A stretch of DNA of 11,504 nucleotides, from assembly GCA_035532215.1 (NCBI GenBank), contig DATKRK010000074.1, positions 1-11,504 of the forward strand, given 5' to 3'. The stretch is from JAICIG01 sp035532215. Its GTDB lineage: Bacteria > Planctomycetota > Planctomycetia > Pirellulales > JAICIG01. The notes under the pieces are model-generated. The model made no database searches. It was given only the letters and a program-made list of their open reading frames with translations, and was not told where the DNA came from. The translations under genes and the position numbers were made by a program. Below, piece by piece: positions 6,825-11,504 of the stretch (position 1 is the stretch's first letter; every line of letters starts with the position of its first letter).

Positions 6825-7026
6825 AGAAGGCATTGAGTTTTTCGGTTTTTCGCTTATCGAAAGGAACGGGCTGCGAGCGGAGGTAAATTTCCTCGCGGTT
6901 GACCGGCACGTGGGCCGGGGCCTCGATGCCCAACTGCACCCGGCCGCGGCCGAGTTGCACGACGGTGACCACGATATCGTCGTGGATCCGAATCGCCTCG
7001 CCTCGTTTTCGCGACAGCACGAGCAT
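6823..7026 (-). CDS. csrA: CsrA post-transcriptional regulator
   Basis: The 67-residue product starts MLVLSRKRGEAIRI and contains VQLGIEAP and VNREEIY, matching CsrA/RsmA along its length, including Arg44 and the flanking VxREE segment that contacts RNA. CsrA dimers bind GGA motifs in mRNA leaders, usually blocking ribosomes, and control carbon storage, motility and surface growth. The family is about 60 residues, so this is complete with a slightly long charged tail. Flagellar genes and fliW, frequent neighbours of csrA, are absent from this window; a BON-like gene follows instead. Its own leader carries GAGGATG at the ribosome binding site, close to the CsrA consensus, which suggests autoregulation. 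A MITE-like repeat starts 38 bp upstream. Confidence 0.95.
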   Translation of the reverse strand: MLVLSRKRGEAIRIHDDIVVTVVQLGRGRVQLGIEAPAHVPVNREEIYLRSQPVPFDKRKTEKLNAF

Positions 7027-7033
7027 GGTTGGG

Positions 7034-7040
7034 CATCCTC
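7034..7040 (-). promoter_or_regulatory. csrA ribosome binding site and possible CsrA autoregulatory site
   Basis: The minus strand reads GAGGATG, ending 7 bases before the csrA ATG (7026). It doubles as Shine-Dalgarno sequence and close match to the RGGAUG core of the CsrA target consensus. Autoregulation is inferred from this overlap. Confidence 0.45.
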
Positions 7041-7064
7041 ATCGGGCCAGGAACGCGGCAGAGC

Positions 7065-7202
7065 CTAGTGCCTCTTCAAAGCCATTTTGACAATCGGGTG
7101 GCTGGCGGCTGAGCCTTGGCGAAGCCCCAGTACGCTGGGGCATCGCTTCGCTCTGCCGCCAGCCACCCCTCGCCTATCAACTCAGACTTGAAGAGGCACT
7201 AG
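7065..7202. mobile_element. 138-bp MITE-like element, fold-back structure
   Basis: Perfect 15-bp terminal inverted repeats, CTAGTGCCTCTTCAA (7065-7079) and TTGAAGAGGCACTAG (7188-7202), bound the element. Inside, GGGTGGCTGGCGGC (7096-7109) pairs with 7155-7168, and a GCCCCAG TACG CTGGGGC hairpin forms the tip near 7124-7141, so almost the whole element folds into one long stem. It encodes nothing. If the flanking TA (7066-7067 and 7200-7201) is a target duplication, the ends would be GTGCCTCTTCAA, as expected for an IS630/Tc1-type MITE. It lies between divergent csrA and a membrane protein gene and may carry or displace their promoters. No matching transposase is in the window. Confidence 0.8.
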
Positions 7203-7300
7203 CAGTCTCGAACTCCCGGCAATCTACCTGGGCCGTATGAGCGCACGATGAGCCGGCCATGAGTTGCGGATAAAAAGGTCCGGCGGTAGAACGCAAGGCA

Positions 7301-9028
7301 ATGGCAACCGCGATTCTGCTGGCCTTGATTGCCGCTTCCGCCGCCACGCTTTACGGCCTGTTGGCCCTCTGGGCCGCCCTGGGTCGCGGGCCGTGGTTCG
7401 TGCGCGCCGCGGTCGTGGCGGCGGCGATCGGCATGCTGATCCCCGTGCCGGCCTACGATCTGGCGGTCGTCTTTTTGAGCCAGTCGCTGGCGATCATCGC
7501 GCCGATCGGGCTGCTCGCAGCCGTGCGTTCTGTTAGGCGGCGAACGGCAGTTGAAGGGGGCGGTGATGAAGCGAGCGCCGCCGGCCATCGGTTTTCGCTG
7601 ACCGATCTGTTTCTATTCACGCTCGTTGCGGCCGGCATCGCCAGCCTGGGCGCCTACCTGCCGGCGAAACACCGCGCGTTTTGGCCGAGTTACGTGTTGA
7701 TCGGCGCCGGCGCGGGCGCCGTGAGCCTGGCGGCGGCGTGTGCCGCGCTAGGGCGGCGCTGGACGTGGCTGCGGTGGGCGGTCCTCGCGGTCATGGCGCC
7801 GGGCATTGGTCTCGCATTGCGGCTCGTCGAACTGCCAACGGAGTTGCGCGACTCTCTTTTTTCAGGCGCCGATCTATTCAATGTCGGGCCGCCCGAATGG
7901 TTTGCCTTAGCGATCGCGAGTCTGACGGGCCTGGTTATCACCGCCTGCCTCGCGTTATGGGTCGCGGGCGGTTGGATGCCGTTTTTCGGACGTAGCTATT
8001 CACCGATAGCACTCACAGACGCATCGCGATGGCGCGCATGCACGCGCCTCGCGGCGAGAGCTGGGGCAATACTTTTGCCGCTGGCGGCCTCGATCGTCGT
8101 TGGGATTGCCTATTTCAAGATGCTCTTTCCCTTGCCGATTCCACACTTCGAGGCGCCCGATCCCAACGGCTATCTCGTGCTGGCGAAGCTTGGCGGCGAG
8201 CTCGAACAGGCCGACGTCCTCGTACTCGATCCGCCGAGCGAAACGCAAATTCGGGACTTCGTCGCCGCAAATCGCCAGCGATTGAAGGCGGCCCGTGCGG
8301 CGCTAGAGTTGCCGCACGTCGTGCCCGTCGACTATGAGGATGCGGAATTACGCTGGTTTCACTCGCTCCAAGGCCTGCGGCAACTGGCCCGCGGGTTGGT
8401 CAACGAAGGCAAGGCAGAGTCGCTCGACGGCCGGCCCGACGCCGCGGCAGCGATCTATCTCGATGTGCTGCGGCTGGGGCAAATCACGGCGCGCGGCGGG
8501 GTGCTCGTTGACGCCTTGGTTGGCAATGCTATCGGGGGTATCGGACTGGGCGGGCTCTCGGAAGTCCGCCAATCGATCTCGCCCGAGACGGCGCGGCAAC
8601 TGATCGCAGCCCTGCTGAGCTTGGACGCCCAGCGAGAATCGCCTGCCGCAGCCGCACACCGCGAAGCCGTATGGCAGCAGCACGCCTATGGCTGGGCAGG
8701 GCGCCTCATGTTCGATCCGGAAAACGCGTCGCCCGAAGCAGGAAGGAATTCTTTCGACTGGAACGGCGCCCGCACGCGTCTTTTGAGCTGCGACTTGGCC
8801 ATCCGGCTCTATCGGGCCGACCACGGCAAACTGCCGGAGCGTTTGGAGCGACTCGTGCCCACGTATCTGCGAGAATTGCCTACAGACCCTTTCAGCGGCC
8901 GCCCGCCAGTCTACCGCCCCGGCGGCGAAGCATTCCTGCTCTACAGCATCGGCCCCGATCGCAAGGACGACGGCGGCCAGCCAACCGACGTCCCGGCCGG
9001 CGAAGGCGATGTGGTGCTCGGCCCGTGA
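7301..9028 (+). CDS. Multi-pass membrane protein with pseudopilin-like C-terminal tail, function unknown
   Basis: The 575-residue product has about eight hydrophobic segments in its first 278 residues (near 3-27, 36-50, 53-76, 101-120, 131-150, 157-176, 200-225, 253-275). A soluble, mainly helical domain of about 290 residues follows. The C-terminus has DLAIRLYRADHGKLPERLERL, then LPTDPFSGRPPVYR and LLYSIGPDRKDDGG. That order (helix, DPFSG, YSxGPD..DDGG) resembles the tail of type II secretion pseudopilins and recurs in planctomycete hypothetical proteins. It lacks the N-terminal pilin cleavage site, so it is not a pseudopilin itself. The start ATG has only a weak AAGG before it. It lies alone on the plus strand, divergent from csrA. 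I cannot assign a function. Confidence 0.8.
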   Translation: MATAILLALIAASAATLYGLLALWAALGRGPWFVRAAVVAAAIGMLIPVPAYDLAVVFLSQSLAIIAPIGLLAAVRSVRRRTAVEGGGDEASAAGHRFSLTDLFLFTLVAAGIASLGAYLPAKHRAFWPSYVLIGAGAGAVSLAAACAALGRRWTWLRWAVLAVMAPGIGLALRLVELPTELRDSLFSGADLFNVGPPEWFALAIASLTGLVITACLALWVAGGWMPFFGRSYSPIALTDASRWRACTRLAARAGAILLPLAASIVVGIAYFKMLFPLPIPHFEAPDPNGYLVLAKLGGELEQADVLVLDPPSETQIRDFVAANRQRLKAARAALELPHVVPVDYEDAELRWFHSLQGLRQLARGLVNEGKAESLDGRPDAAAAIYLDVLRLGQITARGGVLVDALVGNAIGGIGLGGLSEVRQSISPETARQLIAALLSLDAQRESPAAAAHREAVWQQHAYGWAGRLMFDPENASPEAGRNSFDWNGARTRLLSCDLAIRLYRADHGKLPERLERLVPTYLRELPTDPFSGRPPVYRPGGEAFLLYSIGPDRKDDGGQPTDVPAGEGDVVLGP

Positions 9029-9124
9029 CCGCTCGCACATTGCTTTTGCTGCCGCGCCATCGCACGAAAATAATCGCGAAAACGGGAAACGGGAAACGGA
9101 CGGCGACGCGGGCGCCGAAAGGCA

Positions 9125-9142
9125 CGGAACAGAGGAGCGGAA
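9125..9142 (+). repeat. Partial third copy of the composite-repeat end box
   Basis: CGGAACAGAGGAGCGGAA here matches 16 of 18 bases of 9404-9421, which is one end box of the larger inverted repeat. It suggests the repeat family has more than two copies in this spacer. Confidence 0.4.
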
Positions 9143-9237
9143 ACGTACTTGACGTGCGAATCGGTTTTGCGGCGGACGAATTCGCATGTTTGCAACTCGC
9201 GCTCCGCCGTTACGCAGTTTTCCTATCCTGTCTGCCA

Positions 9238-9526
9238 CCAGCTTCAGAGATCGTCCTGCTTTTTGGAGGACGAGGCAAGACGTCAAGCCGGCGCCATTAC
9301 GGGTTCCTCTTCTCTGTTCCGGCTGCGGCAGACGCTGTTGCCGGCAAGTCAAGTTGCATCGAGAACGATCACATGCGAACGAAAACCGCAACTCGGAACC
9401 ATCCGGAACAGAGAAGAGGAACCCGTAATCCGATGCAGCGGCAAGGAGAGGGAGATCCCGGCGACGATTTTCCGCAGCAAAAGGAGCGAAACGCCGCGTA
9501 AAAGGCAGGACGATCTCTAAAGCTGG
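9238..9526. repeat. Pair of inverted composite repeats, two conserved boxes per copy
   Basis: Copy A on the plus strand has box 1 at 9238-9264 (contains AGAGATCGTCCTGC) and box 2 at 9296-9322. Copy B is inverted, with box 1 at 9500-9526 and box 2 at 9403-9429. The box 1 copies match at 25 of 27 bases; box 2 is identical over 27. The spacers between boxes differ in sequence and length (31 bases in A, 70 in B). Conserved boxes with unrelated spacers do not fit a simple duplication. Confidence 0.75.
9296..9429. repeat. Perfect 27-bp inverted repeat (box 2 pair)
   Basis: The left arm 9296-9322 begins ATTACGGGTTCC and the right arm 9403-9429 ends GGAACCCGTAAT, with no mismatch across 27 bp and 80 bases between. 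It has the size of a small MITE (134 bp), but I see no clear target duplication at its edges. Confidence 0.75.
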
Positions 9527-9759
9527 CGCCAAACGAGCTTCGTCGATCGCCGATCATCCCCGCCCTGCCAAGCACACCGGTCTATTCCGTGCTAGCACCC
9601 CCTGCCCAATACCTGGTGATTCCGCGACTTACGACGAGCGGCAGGCGAGTTGCGACCAATTCGACTAATGCCGAGACAGCCGAGTCTCGCCAGTACGCTT
9701 CCTTTTCTTCTATCCCCGGAACTCTCGGGTGTGCTGGCAGACGATGTCCTGCTTCCTCC

Positions 9760-9791
9760 CTTTCGCGTTTTCGTCCTTTCGTGTTTTCGCG
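9760..9791 (+). repeat. Tandem pair of a 16-base unit
   Basis: CTTTCGCGTTTTCGTC (9760-9775) is followed directly by CTTTCGTGTTTTCGCG (9776-9791), 13 of 16 bases matching. On the minus strand it reads as iterations of CGAAAAC and CGAAAGG. Its function is unknown. Confidence 0.6.
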
Positions 9792-9877
9792 ATCTCCTGC
9801 TTGCGCCGCAAGTCGCAAACGATTGAGCCAACCATGCCCCAGGCGCAGATAACAGTTCGCCGCTCTGAAAGCTGCTG

Positions 9878-10270
9878 TCAACGCTCGCCCAGGCTGGGAT
9901 CGAGCCGCAGGGCCTTTTCGCGGTCGGCGCGGGCCTCGTGCGGCATGCCGAGATGTTCGTAAACCCGGCTGCGATCGAGAAAGGCTCGGGCCGGATCGTC
10001 GGCCAGCCGCACCGCCCGGCTCAGGTCGGCGATGGCCCCCTTGAGATCGCGCAAGCCCTCCTTGGCCAGCCCTCGCAGCCGCAATGCCTCGGCGTCTTTC
10101 TTGCCGAGCGACACTGCGAGTTCGCAATCGTCGAGCGCCGCGCCAAATTGCCGCAGCGCCACGTAGGCCGCGGCGCGCGTACGGTAAGCCTCGGCGTCGT
10201 CGGGATCGAGAGCGAGGGCCGCGTTCGAGTCGGCGATGGCCGCTTCGAGCTGGCCGAGTTCCAGATGAGC
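9878..10270 (-). pseudogene. Out-of-frame 3' part of the MtfA-TPR gene (TPR repeats)
   Basis: In the frame ending at the TGA 9878-9880, 130 codons read as continuous TPRs: AHLELGQLEAAIADSNAALA, then AEAYRTRAAAYVALRQFGAA, AEALRLRGLAKEGLRDLKGA and AFLDRSRVYEHLGMPHEARA. This continues the TPR array of the upstream frame. Keeping the 34-residue spacing across the junction would need about five more bases there (or two, giving a 33-residue repeat). The gap therefore looks like a small deletion or a sequencing error, not programmed slippage. No slippery run is visible. Confidence 0.8.
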
Positions 10271-11258
10271 CGCGATGCTGCAGGATTTCGCCGTCTTCGG
10301 GCGTCAGCCGCACGGCCTCGTCGTAGGCGGCCAGGGCCTGGGCGTAGTCGCCGCGGTTGGCGTGCATGATGCCGCGGGCGAAAAAGGCGTCGGCGCTGGC
10401 CGGCTCGAGCCGCATGGCGCGCAGCGTCGCTTCGACCCCCGCCGCCTCGTCGCGGGCGCTTTTGCGAGACTTGTCGGGCGCCTCGTGCTGCGGCTGTTCG
10501 CGCTCGCCCCACGGCCAGCGGGCCGGATCCTGGCGGTAAAAGCCGCGCAGCACGTCGTACAGTTCGCGATGCCGCTGATGGAGTGCGATCGGACGTTCGA
10601 AGAAACATTCGGTCGCGACGGCGAAGAACTCGGCGCGGTTCGTGGCGCCGTAGTGATCGAGCAGCGTGGCCTCGCCCCGCGACGAGCTGCGGACCAGCCG
10701 GTTATACTCGCGCGTTACGACGTCGTCCCAATGCCGCTCTTGCCGGCCGCTCTCCAGCGGCGGCATGCCGTCCATCTCGCCGTCGATGTCGTCGAGGTGG
10801 TGGGCGAATTCGTGAAACACGAGATTGCCGCCGTCCGACGCCTCGCGCGTGTTCGACCATGACACGATCACCGGCCCGCGATGCCAATACTCGCCGGCGA
10901 TCGCCGTCTCGTCGTGTACCCAGCCGTCGCGGGCGCCGGGCGGGTGCAGATACGTATCGGGATAGACCAGGATCGTACGGATCCGCTCGTAGTGGTATTC
11001 GTGTTCGATCGCCAGCACCAGCAGGCAGGCCTGCGCGGCGACGGTGACTTTCATTTCGTCGTCGACCTGCAGCCCTGCGCAGCCGATCCAGTTCTTTTCA
11101 GCCACGAACACTCGCAGCCGGTCGCGCAGCCTGGCCTGCTCGGCCCGCGACAGCAGCCGGTATTGGCGCACGTTGCGATTCAAGATTTCGAGCCAGGCGT
11201 CGGGAAACGGCTCGGCCAGCAATTGCTGCCGGCGGCGCTGCTTGGAAGTAAAGAACAT
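9878..11258 (-). CDS. MtfA-like zinc metallopeptidase (M90) with C-terminal TPRs; frame broken near 10270
   Basis: Residues 1-250 match MtfA (Mlc titration factor, DgsA anti-repressor): RRRQQLLAEPFPDAW, VFVAEKNWIGCAGL, VTVAAQACLL, ILVYPDTY, GPVIVSWS. The zinc motif is HEFAHH (His149, Glu150, His153), with AEFFAVATECFF supplying the third ligand (Glu210). E. coli MtfA is a cytoplasmic peptidase that binds the glucose repressor Mlc. A charged linker (252-285) leads to a TPR (ADAFFARGIMHANRGD...). The frame fails after QHRG (about 10270); the TPRs resume in another frame and stop at 9878. Read without the shift, the ORF runs to 9582 as Arg-rich nonsense. The start at 11258 is where the family begins; in-frame ATGs at 11303 and 11366 are possible, and none has a good ribosome site. 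Confidence 0.8.
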
Positions 11259-11401
11259 CGATGCGAAGTCGTCGTGGCGCGAAGGAAGTTTGAAGTGCGA
11301 CATCCTTGATTTTGGTCGATTCTCGCCCAGGCCGCCAGCCGCGCGACCGCGGCGTAGTGATACCATTTGACCGAATGTAAAGGAGATTCTCTGTAGACAA
11401 A

Positions 11402-11504
11402 ATGGTTGGACCAGTCGCCCGCGTCTGGCGCGGATTACCTTTGAAATCAGGGGGTAATCCTTTTTCTCAGGCAGTGCCGCAACGAGAGGACTGGTCCAAT
11501 GAAA
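11402..11504 (+). CDS. Possible 5' end of a divergent gene, cut by the window edge
   Basis: From ATG 11402 the frame is open for 34 codons to the window end (MVGPVARVWRGLPLKSGG...), with AAAGGAGA at 11379-11386, a rather long 15 bases before the ATG. A different-frame candidate, ATGAAA at 11499, has GAGAGGA (11484-11490) at a better 8-base spacing. I recognise neither peptide. At most one is the true start. The region also folds strongly, which argues for a leader with the start at 11499. Confidence 0.3.
   Translation, partial: MVGPVARVWRGLPLKSGGNPFSQAVPQREDWSNE
11406..11499. repeat. Nested dyads in the spacer upstream of a likely divergent gene
   Basis: The outer arms TTGGACCAGTC (11406-11416) and GACTGGTCCAA (11489-11499) are perfect over 11 bp. 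The inner arms GGATTACC (11432-11439) and GGTAATCC (11453-11460) are perfect over 8 bp. The right outer arm touches the GAGAGGA site and the A of the ATG at 11499, so pairing could hide that start. A 94-bp MITE is the other reading. Confidence 0.55.
11432..11465 (+). terminator. Terminator-like hairpin followed by five T
   Basis: GGATTACC, a 13-base loop, GGTAATCC and then TTTTT on the plus strand. It has intrinsic-terminator form but a modest 8-bp stem. No plus-strand gene ends just before it, so if real it would act as an attenuator in the leader of the gene starting at the window edge. Confidence 0.4.

Larger units (their letters stand above)
9029..9877. other. 849-bp repeat-rich spacer between convergent genes
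   Basis: No open frame here looks like a protein. Bases 9070-9100 contain short AAACGGG iterations. Bases 9150-9190 hold a TGCGAAT/ATTCGCA dyad. Bases 9238-9526 hold two inverted composite repeats. Bases 9582-9877 would be read as the out-of-frame tail of the peptidase gene and have no recognisable product. A 16-base tandem pair lies at 9760-9791. Confidence 0.6.

Noticed and set aside
9238..9526. CRISPR array
   Set aside because: The repeats are only two copies in inverted orientation with unequal spacers, not direct repeats at regular spacing, and no cas gene is present.
8348..9532. A 394-codon minus-strand open frame
   Set aside because: It is antisense to the C-terminal half of the membrane protein and runs into the repeat region; no domain is visible.
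9582..9877. The in-frame continuation of the peptidase ORF
   Set aside because: The sequence after the break is Arg/Gly-rich and unlike any domain, while true TPRs continue in another frame.

Overview
The window looks like a chromosomal segment from a planctomycete (Planctomycetota, probably Pirellulales-like). The reasons are the high GC content, a secreted DUF1080 (3-keto-disaccharide hydrolase) protein, a large membrane protein whose C-terminal tail is of a kind I associate with planctomycete hypotheticals, an MtfA-type peptidase carrying TPRs, and repeat-rich spacers. The lineage is inferred from gene content; there is no rRNA or tRNA in the window to confirm it.

Layout. Positions 1-128 are the 3' end of an IS66-type transposase entering from the left. 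Positions 129-844 hold a short open frame joined by an ATGA overlap to a small TOPRIM-domain protein, possibly what is left of a two-gene ATPase/TOPRIM locus. Positions 876-2501 hold two minus-strand genes, a secreted DUF1080 protein and an HpcH/HpaI-type aldolase, plausibly acting on sugar-derived compounds. Positions 2502-3103 are a spacer with an AT-rich promoter-like patch and a perfect 14-bp stem-loop. Positions 3104-5095 (minus) are a complete MsbA-type ABC exporter half-transporter. A REP-like hairpin (5212-5265) separates it from a Tat-exported bicupin of the oxalate decarboxylase family (5267-6430, minus). Positions 6562-7026 (minus) hold a tight csrA plus BON-like two-gene unit. A 138-bp MITE-like element (7065-7202) lies in the divergent spacer between csrA and a 575-residue membrane protein (7301-9028, plus). 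Positions 9029-9877 have no convincing gene and carry inverted composite repeats. Positions 9878-11258 (minus) encode an MtfA-like zinc peptidase with C-terminal TPRs whose frame breaks near 10270. The last 130 bases are a structured leader that probably begins a divergent plus-strand gene cut off by the window edge.

The genes do not form one pathway. The clearest functional groupings are csrA with its BON partner (stop codon and next ribosome binding site overlap) and the DUF1080/aldolase pair. I found no CRISPR array, tRNA, rRNA or origin. The least explained material is non-coding: the MITE, the composite inverted repeats at 9238-9526 and the nested dyads at 11406-11499.
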